Of a stretch of 64,000 bases of DNA, positions 27,985 to 38,164 are shown piece after piece. A program made the translations under genes and the position numbers. Source of the stretch: Halomonas alkaliantarctica (GTDB lineage: Bacteria; Pseudomonadota; Gammaproteobacteria; Pseudomonadales; Halomonadaceae); contig NZ_CP122961.1 of the NCBI RefSeq assembly GCF_029854215.1, positions 2,480,001-2,544,000 of the forward strand. The letters run 5' to 3'. Below the pieces are notes generated by a model that searched no databases, was not told the origin of the DNA, and saw only the letters and a program-made list of their open reading frames with translations. The first letter of the stretch is position 1. Each line of letters begins with the position of its first letter.

Positions 27985-29475
27985 ATGACACCATCCACAC
28001 CATGGTTTTATCGTAGCAGGAATGTGTATCGCCACTGGGCAGCTGTTTTTAAAATCATCTCAATCCTCTGGGTAGTGCTAGCGCTGTTTATGTTAGTGCC
28101 GTTCATCGTACTGCTGTTTGAAAGAGACCCTGATGCGCCCGCCTTCGGTGTTTCCATTCTGATTGTACTTGGCGCCGCAGCGCTGACTTGGTTATTCACC
28201 TATCGCGCAGCCCTAGAGTTGAAGCCATGGCAGATGTTTATTCTTACTGCCGCCAGTTGGGTCACCATTAGCTGCTTTGCCAGCCTGCCGCTGGTGCTTG
28301 GCGCGCCTCAGTTAACCTTCACCAATGCGGTGTTTGAATCGGTATCGGCGATAACCACGACAGGCTCCACCATTCTGGTCGGTATTGAGCACTTTTCCGA
28401 TGGATTGAAGCTATGGCGAGGGCTCATGCAGTGGATGGGCGGCATCGGCATTATCGTTATGGGCATTGCCATTTTGCCGTTTCTTAAAGTAGGTGGTATG
28501 CGGTTGTTTCACACCGAATCTTCTGACTGGTCGGATAAGGTCATGCCACGCACTGGCGGTATCGCTAAAGCGACGCTAACGATCTATGTCGGCCTTACGC
28601 TAGTTGCCATTGGAAGCTATTGGTTTGGCGGCATGACGCTACTGGACGCAACCGTACACGGCATGACATCCCTTTCCACCGGCGGTTTTGCCAATTCTGA
28701 TGCTTCCTTTGGCGCCTATAGCGAGCAGCCATGGTTACTCTGGATGGCCAGTATTTTCATGCTCAGCGGCGCGCTTCCCTTTGTACTATATATCCGCCTT
28801 TTACGCGGGTCGCGTAGCGCCCTATGGAAAGATCAGCAGGTACTCGGGCTGTTAAAGCTCCTAATGGCCACGATTTTGTTACTCAGTGTCTGGCGCATTA
28901 CCCAAGGTGACCACTGGTTTGAATCGCTGACCCACGTCACCTTTAACATCATTTCAGTGGTGACCACCACAGGCTATGCGTCTGATGACTATAGCCAGTG
29001 GGGGTCGCTTCCGGTGGTGGCTTTTTTCTACCTGACCTTTGTGGGCGGCTGTAGCGGCTCTACCAGCGGCGGAATGAAAATCTTCCGCTTTCAAATTGCT
29101 TCTTTAATGCTGCTTAACCAGTTGCGTTATCTCATCCATGCCAATGGTGTGTTTACCACTCGCTATAACCAACAGCCGGTCACCAGTGATATCTCACGCA
29201 GCGTAGTGGCCTTCTCGTTCTTCTTTTTTATCACTATAGCGGCACTAGCATTGAGCCTTTCCGCCCTGGGGTTGGATTTAGTCACCGCTCTTTCTGGTGC
29301 GGCCACCGCCGTCACCAATGTGGGGCCGGGGCTAGGCGATATCATCGGCCCCGCAGGTAATTTTGCCCCACTACCCGACGCGGCGAAGTGGCTGTTATGT
29401 ATTGGCATGCTGATGGGGCGATTAGAAATACTCACCGTTGTCGTGTTACTGACGCCAATGTTCTGGCGGCGCTAG
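27985..29475 (+). CDS. TrkH-family potassium uptake membrane subunit
   Basis: About 496 residues with the four pore-loop repeats of the Trk/Ktr channel fold: TTTGSTILVG, SLSTGGFANSD, VTTTGYASDDY and TNVGPGLGDI, each keeping the selectivity-filter glycine. GWMGGIG-like QWMGGIGIIVMG and CSGSTSGGMK are further landmarks. The start is uncertain: 27985 and 27928 are both in frame and neither has a strong ribosome site. It heads an operon with a sensor kinase, a response regulator and trkA, the NAD-binding regulatory subunit of the same transporter. Confidence 0.9.
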   Translation: MTPSTPWFYRSRNVYRHWAAVFKIISILWVVLALFMLVPFIVLLFERDPDAPAFGVSILIVLGAAALTWLFTYRAALELKPWQMFILTAASWVTISCFASLPLVLGAPQLTFTNAVFESVSAITTTGSTILVGIEHFSDGLKLWRGLMQWMGGIGIIVMGIAILPFLKVGGMRLFHTESSDWSDKVMPRTGGIAKATLTIYVGLTLVAIGSYWFGGMTLLDATVHGMTSLSTGGFANSDASFGAYSEQPWLLWMASIFMLSGALPFVLYIRLLRGSRSALWKDQQVLGLLKLLMATILLLSVWRITQGDHWFESLTHVTFNIISVVTTTGYASDDYSQWGSLPVVAFFYLTFVGGCSGSTSGGMKIFRFQIASLMLLNQLRYLIHANGVFTTRYNQQPVTSDISRSVVAFSFFFFITIAALALSLSALGLDLVTALSGAATAVTNVGPGLGDIIGPAGNFAPLPDAAKWLLCIGMLMGRLEILTVVVLLTPMFWRR

Positions 29476-29515
29476 CCGAACATCTGGAAGGTCGTTCTCG
29501 TGGGAGAGTCGTGTC

Positions 29516-30661
29516 ATGACACTTAGAAAAACGATATTCAAACCCTTTAGGCAGATTGCGAACCAGTTGCGCTTGCCAATGCCATCAGAAATCCTGATTG
29601 CACTGGCGAGTACGCTAATTGCGCTGCTGATCGCCTGGGGGTTATATACCTGGCTAGCCTTGGCTAATCTTTCGCTGATTTTTCTTACCGCGGTGCTCGC
29701 CAGTGCTGTGTTGGCAGGAAGCTACGCAGCGCTGTTATGTGCAGTGCTGGGCTTTCTGACGTTTAATTTTTGCTTCACCGTTCCGCACTTTTCGTTAGCA
29801 GTGGAAGAGCAAGAGCAACTGCTAACACTGCTGTTCTTTCTATTAGTCGCATTGGTCGTCGGCAAACTCGCCGGAGACAGCCGCCAACGCCTGCTGGAGC
29901 TTAGCGTTGCTCGCTTGGCTGAAGAGGAGGAGAGGTTGCGTTCAGCGCTACTATCGTCGGTTTCCCACGACCTGCGCACTCCGCTAGCGTCGATTATTGG
30001 TGCGGCCAGCTCGCTTCGTACCCTGGATGCACAGCTCAGCCAACAGGATCGTTTTGCGTTACTAGATGGCGTATTAAGCGAGAGTGAACGCCTTAACCGC
30101 TATATACAAAATTTGTTGGATATGACCCGCTTAGGGCATGGCGATATGAAAATCGAGCGCGATTGGGTGGCGTTTGATGATTTAGTCACTTCAGCGCGGA
30201 AGCGCTTGGGCAGCGCCCTTGAAGGCTTCCAAATAGAGCAGCACTGGCCAAAAGAGCTACCACTACTTTACGTTCACCCTGCCTTGATCGAGCAAGCGCT
30301 GGTCAATGTGCTTGAAAATGCGGCGCGCTTCTCACCCCCTAATGGCCATATCACTATCGAAGCCCAATGTCGTGATGATAAAAGGGATGAGAACCAGCCC
30401 ATCTTAATGTTTTCGGTTACCGACCAAGGCCCAGGCATTCCCGAAGCACTACGCGAGCGCGTATTCGATATGTTTGTCACCGGTAACGACGGAGATCGCA
30501 GCCTGCACGGTAGCGGCCTGGGGCTGGCGATTTGTCGGGGAATGCTTGGCGCCCATGCGGGTCAAATCCACGCAAGCCCGGGACCTAACAATGTTGGCAC
30601 CAGAATCACCATGACGCTGCCTCTATCGGCACCCAGCAAGGACGCCGAGAATGACCACTGA
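29516..30661 (+). CDS. KdpD-like sensor histidine kinase lacking the KdpD/Usp N-terminal domains
   Basis: A 381-residue kinase. It opens with about four helices of the DUF4118 type (residues 25-115), followed by a coiled stretch and HisKA with the phospho-acceptor histidine in SSVSHDLRTPLASI near residue 151. The HATPase has NVLENAARFSPP, DQGPGIPE and GSGLGLAICRG. KdpD proteins of about 900 residues carry KdpD and universal-stress domains before the membrane part; these are absent. GTGGGAGAG precedes the ATG. Its 3' end overlaps the regulator gene by 11 bases. Confidence 0.88.
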   Translation: MTLRKTIFKPFRQIANQLRLPMPSEILIALASTLIALLIAWGLYTWLALANLSLIFLTAVLASAVLAGSYAALLCAVLGFLTFNFCFTVPHFSLAVEEQEQLLTLLFFLLVALVVGKLAGDSRQRLLELSVARLAEEEERLRSALLSSVSHDLRTPLASIIGAASSLRTLDAQLSQQDRFALLDGVLSESERLNRYIQNLLDMTRLGHGDMKIERDWVAFDDLVTSARKRLGSALEGFQIEQHWPKELPLLYVHPALIEQALVNVLENAARFSPPNGHITIEAQCRDDKRDENQPILMFSVTDQGPGIPEALRERVFDMFVTGNDGDRSLHGSGLGLAICRGMLGAHAGQIHASPGPNNVGTRITMTLPLSAPSKDAENDH

Positions 30662-31373
30662 TCAAGCGCGTGTATTAGTCATTGATGACGAGCCACACAT
30701 TCGCCATTTTTTGCGTATCAGCCTCTCCTCTCAAGGGTTTCAGGTGATTGAGGCGGCCAGTGGTCGTGAAGGGTTGGAAAAACTCAATGCTAATGCCCTC
30801 ACCGCTAATGCCGACATCGTTTTGCTGGATCTTGGTCTGCCAGACATGGATGGACAGCAAGTGCTTGATTCGATCCGCCAGTATAGCGAGGTACCCGTGA
30901 TCATTGTTTCGGTGCGCGGTCATGAGGCTGAAAAAGTGCGCGCCCTGGATAACGGGGCGAGCGACTACGTTACCAAGCCCTTCGGCATTCAAGAGCTGTT
31001 GGCACGTATTCGAGCCCTATTAAGGCGGCGCGCCAGCCCAAACGCCCAGCGTTTCCAGCATGGTGGTTTGTTAGTCGACCTGGCCGCTTACCAGGTGAGC
31101 TTGCACGGCGAGGCCATTCATCTGACGCCTAAAGAGTTCGCCGTTCTCGCCCAACTGATTGCCTCCGCTGGGCGAGTGGTCACGCAAACCCAACTATTGC
31201 GACAGATATGGGGCCCAACCCACCAGGAGGATACGCACTACTTGCGCATCGTGGTGAGCAAACTGCGTCAAAAGCTCGGTGACGACCCCCAGACCCCCAC
31301 CCTACTGCAAACTGAACCCGGCATTGGTTACCGACTCTCCCTTGAGCCTGACAGTGAGGACAAGACCGCATGA
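30651..31373 (+). CDS. KdpE-like response regulator
   Basis: A 240-residue OmpR-class regulator. The receiver has the acidic pair in VIDDEPHIR, phospho-Asp in [16 protein letters not shown] and the Lys in VTKPFG. The C-terminal winged helix has [12 protein letters not shown] and LRQIWGP with [13 protein letters not shown], as in KdpE. It overlaps the kinase gene at its start and trkA at its end (ATGA). It likely controls this operon or other potassium genes, but no target is shown here; kdpFABC is not in the window. Confidence 0.9.
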   Translation: MTTDQARVLVIDDEPHIRHFLRISLSSQGFQVIEAASGREGLEKLNANALTANADIVLLDLGLPDMDGQQVLDSIRQYSEVPVIIVSVRGHEAEKVRALDNGASDYVTKPFGIQELLARIRALLRRRASPNAQRFQHGGLLVDLAAYQVSLHGEAIHLTPKEFAVLAQLIASAGRVVTQTQLLRQIWGPTHQEDTHYLRIVVSKLRQKLGDDPQTPTLLQTEPGIGYRLSLEPDSEDKTA

Positions 31374-32743
31374 AAATCATTATTCTCGGCGCCGGCCAGG
31401 TCGGCGGCACACTGGCAGAACACCTCGCCCGCGAGGAGAACGACATTACGGTCGTGGACACCGACGCCAAAAAACTGCGCGACCTGCACACCAAGCTCGA
31501 TATCCGCACCGTCACCGGGGCGGGCTCCTACCCCATTGTGTTGCGCCAGGCAGGCTGCGAAGACGCCGATATGTTGATCGCGGTGACCAGCAGCGACGAG
31601 ATCAATATGATCGCCTGCCAGGTCGCCCATACGCTGTTTCGCACCCCGACCAAAATTGCCCGGGTACGCGCCACGGCGTACTTAACCCGTAAAGGGCTTT
31701 TCGCCCATGAAGCTATCCCCATTGATGTGCTGATCAGCCCCGAGCAGGTAGTCACCGACCATGTGCGCCGCTTGATCGAGCACCCCGGTGCCCTGCAGGT
31801 ACTCGAGTTTGCCGGTGGCTTGGTACAGCTGGTCGCGGTGAAAGCGTTCTACGGTGGCCCGCTGGTGGGTCAGGATTTGGCTTTTCTGCGCCACCACATG
31901 CCCAACGTGGATACTCGCGTGGCCGCCATTTACCGCCGTGACCGGCCGATTATCCCTCGCGGAGACACCGTCATCGAGGCTGACGACGAGGTGTTCTTCC
32001 TCGCCGCTCGCCGGGATATTCGCGCGGTGATGAGCGAGCTACGCCGTGTCGAGCGAGATTTTCGCCGGGTGGTGATCGCCGGGGGTGGCAATATCGGTGA
32101 GCGGCTGGCGGAGCATTTGGAGCACAGCCATCAGGTCAAGATTATCGAGCACAGCCTGGAGCGCTGCACCACGCTGTCTGAGCGGCTGGATCGCACCGTG
32201 GTGCTCCACGGCAGTGCCACCAGCAAGCGCTTGCTGGAAGAGGAGAATATCGAAGAGTGCGATATCTTCTGCGCGCTGACCAACGACGACGAGGTCAATA
32301 TCATGTCGTCGCTGCTCGCCAAGCGCTTGGGCGCCAAGAAGGTGCTGACACTGATTAACAACGCCGCTTATGTGGATTTAGTCCAGGGCGGCGAGATCGA
32401 TATCGCCATTTCCCCCCAACAGGCGACCATCGGCAGCCTGCTGACCCACGTGCGCCGGGGCGATATTGTCAACGTTCACTCGCTGCGCCGAGGCGCCGCC
32501 GAGGCCATTGAAGCCATCGCCCACGGCGATAAGCAGTCGTCTAAGGTGGTCGGCCGTACGATCCGCGAGATTGACCTGCCCGACGGCACCACCATCGGTG
32601 CGATTGTGCGCGGCAAGGAAGTCATCATCGCCCACGGCGAGGTGATGGTGGAGAGCGGCGACCACGTGATTCTATTCGTGGTCGACAAGCGCCGCATTCG
32701 CGATGTGGAGCGCCTGTTCCAAGTTGGCTTGACGTTCTTTTAA
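31370..32743 (+). CDS. trkA: Trk potassium transporter regulatory subunit TrkA
   Basis: A 457-residue cytoplasmic protein with two RCK units. Each half has an NAD-binding Rossmann motif ([16 protein letters not shown] at the start and [16 protein letters not shown] near residue 233) followed by a TrkA-C domain. It gates TrkH and binds NAD(H)/ATP. The start overlaps the response regulator stop by four bases. It is well conserved and full length. Confidence 0.95.
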   Translation: MKIIILGAGQVGGTLAEHLAREENDITVVDTDAKKLRDLHTKLDIRTVTGAGSYPIVLRQAGCEDADMLIAVTSSDEINMIACQVAHTLFRTPTKIARVRATAYLTRKGLFAHEAIPIDVLISPEQVVTDHVRRLIEHPGALQVLEFAGGLVQLVAVKAFYGGPLVGQDLAFLRHHMPNVDTRVAAIYRRDRPIIPRGDTVIEADDEVFFLAARRDIRAVMSELRRVERDFRRVVIAGGGNIGERLAEHLEHSHQVKIIEHSLERCTTLSERLDRTVVLHGSATSKRLLEEENIEECDIFCALTNDDEVNIMSSLLAKRLGAKKVLTLINNAAYVDLVQGGEIDIAISPQQATIGSLLTHVRRGDIVNVHSLRRGAAEAIEAIAHGDKQSSKVVGRTIREIDLPDGTTIGAIVRGKEVIIAHGEVMVESGDHVILFVVDKRRIRDVERLFQVGLTFF

Positions 32744-32772
32744 CGACACTTCTAACAGGCGCTTTTGAGAGG

Positions 32773-33519
32773 CTAAATCTCGACCGCGCGACCAATAAAC
32801 TCAATGGGCCCTGTGGGCAAGCCGGTAGCTGAACCGGTTTCGTCTTCCAGCGTTAGCTCGAATAGCTGGTTATCTTCAAGCGGCGGCAGTTGGTCTAAGC
32901 GCATCCGAATTGGCTGGCCAGGCTCCACTAAACCCAGTGATACCGGTGCCTGCCACTCATCGGCTTTGGTCCAGAACTCTAGCGCTTTACCTTCGGGTAC
33001 TGCGAAGGTGCCCAGCGGGATCAGCTCAATTTCCTGGCGCGATGATGCCTGAACTACCCAGCCAGCTGATTGGGTTTGCGGCGCCAGCAGAACCACCATG
33101 TACTCGGGCGTAGTTGAAATAGCCGGCTCAGTTACTTGATTGGTCAGCATTACGCCCAATACTAACGCCGCCGCTAAGCCAAACCCGGCGACGCCGCGCC
33201 AAAGCGGCAGGCTGTGCAGCATACGACGGGGTCTTGGCGGCACGGTAGTGGCAGCTCCAGCACGCTTAGCAAGCGCTTCACGTGACGCTAGGCTGCGCTG
33301 AATTCGCGGCCATAAATAATCAGAGGGCGTTACCGGATCGGTGATATCGGTATAGGGCAAGAAGCGCTCTTCCCAAGCCATTACGGCTTTTTGCAGTTCA
33401 GGCTCATTGGCTAACCGAGCTTCCAGCGCTTTGCGCTGCTCTAACGACAATGTACCCAGCACGTATTCACCCGCCAAGGCATGGTCATCTTCATGTTCGT
33501 GATCATTTGGGCGGGTCAT
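32773..33519 (-). CDS. RskA-type anti-sigma factor
   Basis: About 248 residues. The N-terminal anti-sigma domain has AGEYVLGTLSLEQRKALE and VMAWEERF, which are the conserved lines of the RskA/anti-sigma-K family. A single transmembrane helix lies near residues 107-128, and a periplasmic C-terminal domain (FWTKADEWQAPVSLG) follows. It should hold the adjacent ECF sigma factor inactive until an envelope signal. The ATG at 33519 overlaps the sigma stop (ATGA). Confidence 0.88.
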   Translation of the reverse strand: MTRPNDHEHEDDHALAGEYVLGTLSLEQRKALEARLANEPELQKAVMAWEERFLPYTDITDPVTPSDYLWPRIQRSLASREALAKRAGAATTVPPRPRRMLHSLPLWRGVAGFGLAAALVLGVMLTNQVTEPAISTTPEYMVVLLAPQTQSAGWVVQASSRQEIELIPLGTFAVPEGKALEFWTKADEWQAPVSLGLVEPGQPIRMRLDQLPPLEDNQLFELTLEDETGSATGLPTGPIEFIGRAVEI

Positions 33520-34079
33520 GCCATACACTCCCGTAGGCGCAGCAAGCTGCGTTTGATCCAGGCTTTAACGGTTCCCAGCGGCGCGCCGGTATGCGCAGCA
33601 ATTTCCGCGTGACTGAGGCCATCGACATAGGCGTGTAGTACGCAGTTACGCCGCTCGGGCTCAAGCGCTTCCAAACAGCTATCAATCCGTTGCCCGGTTT
33701 GCCAATCGAAGGCTTCGTCGACAACGGAGGCGTGCTGAAAATGTTCGTCATGATCTAATTCGGTGGGGGCACTACTGTCAAACGTGATCTCGCGATCACG
33801 GTAACGAATGGCGTTTAAAGCCAAATGGCGCGCGATACTGAATATCCACGCTCGGGCAGAGCCTTTATCGGGGTCAAAACTATCGGCACGCTGCCAAATA
33901 TTGAGGCACGCATCGTGGACAATATCTTCGGCCATACCACGATCTTTAACGATTCTTATGACCACGCCTAATAGTCGGGCGCTCTCATGGACATAGAGTT
34001 GGTGCAAAGCGTCATGCTTGCCACGGGCACAGTTGGCTATTGCCGCAGCATGATCAAATTCTGAAGACACGTCAGTCAA
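33516..34079 (-). CDS. ECF RNA polymerase sigma factor (SigK-like)
   Basis: A 187-residue extracytoplasmic-function sigma factor. Region 2 (LYVHESARLLGVVIRIVKDR, MAEDIVHDACLNIW) spans about residues 28-90. Region 4 (LHAYVDGLSHAEIAAHTGAPLGTVK given in part as AEIAAHTGAPLGTVKAW) spans about 135-183. It is translationally coupled to an RskA anti-sigma factor. A secreted DUF3455 protein gene lies 99 bases upstream in the same direction, a candidate member of its regulon. Confidence 0.9.
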   Translation of the reverse strand: MTDVSSEFDHAAAIANCARGKHDALHQLYVHESARLLGVVIRIVKDRGMAEDIVHDACLNIWQRADSFDPDKGSARAWIFSIARHLALNAIRYRDREITFDSSAPTELDHDEHFQHASVVDEAFDWQTGQRIDSCLEALEPERRNCVLHAYVDGLSHAEIAAHTGAPLGTVKAWIKRSLLRLRECMA

Positions 34080-34138
34080 ACTTCAGCTCCCTGTTGACGG
34101 CACCGACGCCAGTCGTCGTTCTCGCAGACAGCATAGCC

Positions 34139-34167
34139 GCTGGGAACTCGCCAAACGAGTCCCCAGC
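34139..34167. repeat. 12-base inverted repeat between the DUF3455 and sigma genes
   Basis: GCTGGGAACTCG, five-base loop, CGAGTCCCCAGC. It forms a stable hairpin just past the DUF3455 stop but no T run follows on the minus strand. It could attenuate or protect the upstream transcript. Confidence 0.55.
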
Positions 34168-34178
34168 ACTCATTTAAG

Positions 34179-34700
34179 TTATTCAGCAGTCCAGAAGATA
34201 TAGTCCGCCTGGTAGGTAACTACTGCGGTGGCACCGTCGTGATCCATATCACAGGCCACATCTGGCGCGACACCGCCTTGGGTGTTCAGACGCTGAATAT
34301 AGCTAACGCCGGTCATAGCGCCCTCGCCTTCAGCGGGGTTGGCTTCAACTAGCTGGAGCGGAATATTGCCATCGCCATTGGCGGCGGTGGCTAGCTGGGT
34401 GCCGGTGATTTTTGAACCGTCCAACGCTTCCCAGGTGGCTGGCGGGCCGTAGTAGCTACCAACCTGGCTGCCATCGCTATCATTGAGCGCAGCGTGGGGG
34501 CCTTTAAATACCCAACCCATGTTGCCGTCGTCTTTGGTTTCGCACATGTAAGTAATAGCGCCAACGCCAACTGTTTCGAGGGCGATGGTGTTGCCATCCG
34601 GTACCTGGACATCCGCAGGCGTTTCAGCCAGAGCGGCATGACTGAAGGATGCAATCAGTGTAGCGGCCAAGGTAGCGCGCGTTAGATGGTGAAGTGTCAT
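34179..34700 (-). CDS. Secreted DUF3455 family protein
   Basis: A 173-residue protein with a clear signal peptide (cut near ALA-ETPADV). The mature part has VPDGNTIALETVGVGAITYMCE, GPHAALNDSDGSQVGSYYGPP-type phrases, two cysteines likely to pair, and a tryptophan-rich end; this matches DUF3455. The function is unknown. AGGAGA lies seven bases before the ATG at 34700; the frame is open further upstream but without a signal peptide. The neighbouring ECF sigma and anti-sigma genes suggest an envelope-stress link. Confidence 0.8.
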   Translation of the reverse strand: MTLHHLTRATLAATLIASFSHAALAETPADVQVPDGNTIALETVGVGAITYMCETKDDGNMGWVFKGPHAALNDSDGSQVGSYYGPPATWEALDGSKITGTQLATAANGDGNIPLQLVEANPAEGEGAMTGVSYIQRLNTQGGVAPDVACDMDHDGATAVVTYQADYIFWTAE

Positions 34701-34755
34701 TTTCAGTCTCCTAAAAGGGTTTTTATCAGTCGCTTTGAATAGCGTCTGTATAGGG

Positions 34756-34783
34756 ATTACCCGCGAGGAGGCGTTTTGGATGC
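34756..34783 (-). promoter_or_regulatory. Candidate ECF-type promoter of the DUF3455 gene
   Basis: On the minus strand, GCATCC and GGTAAT are separated by 16 bases, about 55 bases before the start codon. SigK-class ECF promoters have a -35 like CCATCC and similar spacing. A single weak match, offered as a hypothesis. Confidence 0.3.
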
Positions 34784-34816
34784 AGATCATTAAAATATTT
34801 TTAAAAAATGCCTCCA

Positions 34817-34843
34817 TAAAAAAGCCCGCGACAGGTCGCGGGC
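34817..34843 (-). terminator. Intrinsic terminator after the porin gene
   Basis: On the minus strand, GCCCGCGAC-CT-GTCGCGGGC is a nine-base perfect stem followed by six T. It lies about 50 bases past the porin stop. Confidence 0.88.
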
Positions 34844-34891
34844 AAAGTGCATTGGAGAAGAAACAGTTAAACGCTACCCACTTACATCGAT

Positions 34892-36433
<1,542 letters not shown>

Positions 36434-36451
36434 CTATTTATAAGCGCCTTT

Positions 36452-36469
36452 ATCTAAATCGATTAAGAT
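36452..36469. promoter_or_regulatory. LacI-type operator A near the porin start
   Basis: ATCTAAATCGATTAAGAT is a near-perfect palindrome with the central CG typical of LacI-family sites. It lies about 52 bases before the porin gene and matches operators B and C. Confidence 0.65.
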
Positions 36470-36598
36470 CAAACCGAAAACACTTTCCTTTCACAGCTTC
36501 CCCACACGGGCAGTGCTGCCTTACTCAGTCACTTACCTTGAGGTCGCTGACTGAAGCCGCTCACCTGAGGGCAAGGTGCTTAAGGAAAGACAGCCAAA

Positions 36599-36614
36599 AC
36601 TTAATCGATTAAGT
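36599..36614. promoter_or_regulatory. LacI-type operator B
   Basis: ACTTAATCGATTAAGT is a perfect 16-base palindrome midway between the porin and the binding-protein gene, 146 bases (centre to centre) from A and 154 from C. The near-equal spacing would suit DNA looping. Confidence 0.68.
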
Positions 36615-36752
36615 CACTTTTTACCAACGGCTAGTTGCTAATTAACGACTAATGTCTAAGGAACGATTTTATTTAGTGAAAACTGAATAATGTTGTTAGA
36701 CAAAAGTCGCTATTGAACTTACTCAGACAAAGCGGCTAACTGAGCAGCAAGA

Positions 36753-36769
36753 ACTTAATCGATTAAGAT
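36753..36769. promoter_or_regulatory. LacI-type operator C before the binding-protein gene
   Basis: ACTTAATCGATTAAGAT repeats the operator core CTTAATCGATTAAG, 109 bases before the start of the binding-protein gene. It is the copy most likely to govern the ABC operon promoter. Confidence 0.68.
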
Positions 36770-36786
36770 AAGATTAAGATAAGATT
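36765..36786. repeat. Two tandem 11-base repeats beside operator C
   Basis: AAGATAAGATT occurs twice head to tail, beginning inside the right half of operator C and ending in AAGAG. This may reflect slippage duplication of the operator arm. Confidence 0.75.
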
Positions 36787-36877
36787 AAGAGAGCTGTTAA
36801 GAACACGCTTAGCTAGCGACTTAACACTGATCTAGATGCAACACCATCTACAACAATAAACGTCGAGGTACGCCGTT

Positions 36878-38149
36878 ATGAAGAAGACTTTGATCACTAG
36901 TGCTATCGCAATAGCCAGCACGCTGAGCGTGACAAGCCAGGCGCAGGCTGAAGAGCTCACCATTTCTTGCGGCGCAGTAGGCGCGGAGCTAACGCTGTGC
37001 CAGGAAGGGGTCGCCGCCTGGGAGGAGAAAACCGGCCATAGCGTCGATGTAGTTTCAACGCCCAACTCCTCCACTGAGCGCCTTTCGCTCTACCAGCAGA
37101 TTCTTTCGGCTAACTCCAGCGATATTGATGTGATGCAGATCGACGTGGTGTGGCCAGGTCTGCTCGCCAACCACCTGCTTGACCTGCGCGAAGTGCTTGG
37201 CGATGACGCCGCTGCCGGCCACTTTGACACCATCGTCACTAACAACACCATCAATGAACGCCTAGTCGCCATGCCCTGGTTCACCGATGCGGGGGTGCTC
37301 TACTACCGCGAAGATCTGTTAGAAAAATATGGCCATGAGGCGCCGACTACGTGGCAGGAGCTTACTGAGATTGCTCGCGAGATTCAAAATGCTGAACGCG
37401 CCGCAGGCAAAGAAGGTATGCAAGGCTATGTCTTCCAGGGGCGCGCCTATGAAGGTTTGACTGTTAACGCCCTTGAGTGGGTCGCGAGCTTTGGCGGTGG
37501 AAACGTCGTGGAAACCGACGGTGAAATTAGCATTAACAATGAGCACGCCGCCGAAGCACTCGACCTGGCCGCATCGTGGATTGGCGATATTTCACCTAAC
37601 GGTGTGCTCAATTACACCGAAGAGGAAGCACGCGGTGTCTTCCAAAGCGGCGGCGCCGTATTTATGCGCAATTGGCCCTACGCCTGGGCGCTGGCCCAAA
37701 GCGAAGACAGCGACGTACGCGGCAAAGTGGGGGTTACGCAACTGCCCGCGGGTGGCGAAAATGGCCAAAGTGCCGCTGGCCTGGGCGGCTGGAACTTGGC
37801 GGTATCGCGCTACAGCGAACACCCCGAGCTGGCCGCCGATCTGGTCGCCTTCCTGACCGGTGAAGAGGAGCAGAAGCGTCGTGCCATACAGGCCTCTTAT
37901 AACCCCACTATCGACGCCCTCTACCAGGACGACGAAGTACTCGAAGCGGTGCCCTTCTTTGGCACGCTTTACGACACTTTCGTTAACGCTGTTGCACGGC
38001 CCTCTGCCCCCACTGGCGATGCCTATGGCCGGGTGAGTAACGCCTTCTTCAGCACCACCCACGATGTGCTTTCCGGCACTAAAGATGGCACTCAAGCGGT
38101 CGCCGATCTTGAAGACGAGTTGGCTCGCCTGAAGCGTCGCAACTGGTAA
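36878..38149 (+). CDS. Sugar ABC transporter substrate-binding protein (alpha-glucoside type)
   Basis: A 423-residue family-1 binding protein. A signal peptide is cut after QAQA near residue 24. The mature start EELTISCGAVGAE and the later QIDVVWPGLLANHLLDL and RNWPYAWALAQ phrases are typical of AglE/ThuE/MalE proteins for trehalose, maltose or sucrose. GAGG lies nine bases before the ATG. First gene of an operon with two permeases, an alpha-glucosidase and a MalK-type ATPase, which points to alpha-linked glucosides. Confidence 0.92.
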   Translation: MKKTLITSAIAIASTLSVTSQAQAEELTISCGAVGAELTLCQEGVAAWEEKTGHSVDVVSTPNSSTERLSLYQQILSANSSDIDVMQIDVVWPGLLANHLLDLREVLGDDAAAGHFDTIVTNNTINERLVAMPWFTDAGVLYYREDLLEKYGHEAPTTWQELTEIAREIQNAERAAGKEGMQGYVFQGRAYEGLTVNALEWVASFGGGNVVETDGEISINNEHAAEALDLAASWIGDISPNGVLNYTEEEARGVFQSGGAVFMRNWPYAWALAQSEDSDVRGKVGVTQLPAGGENGQSAAGLGGWNLAVSRYSEHPELAADLVAFLTGEEEQKRRAIQASYNPTIDALYQDDEVLEAVPFFGTLYDTFVNAVARPSAPTGDAYGRVSNAFFSTTHDVLSGTKDGTQAVADLEDELARLKRRNW

Positions 38150-38164
38150 CCCTGGAGCCCTTCC

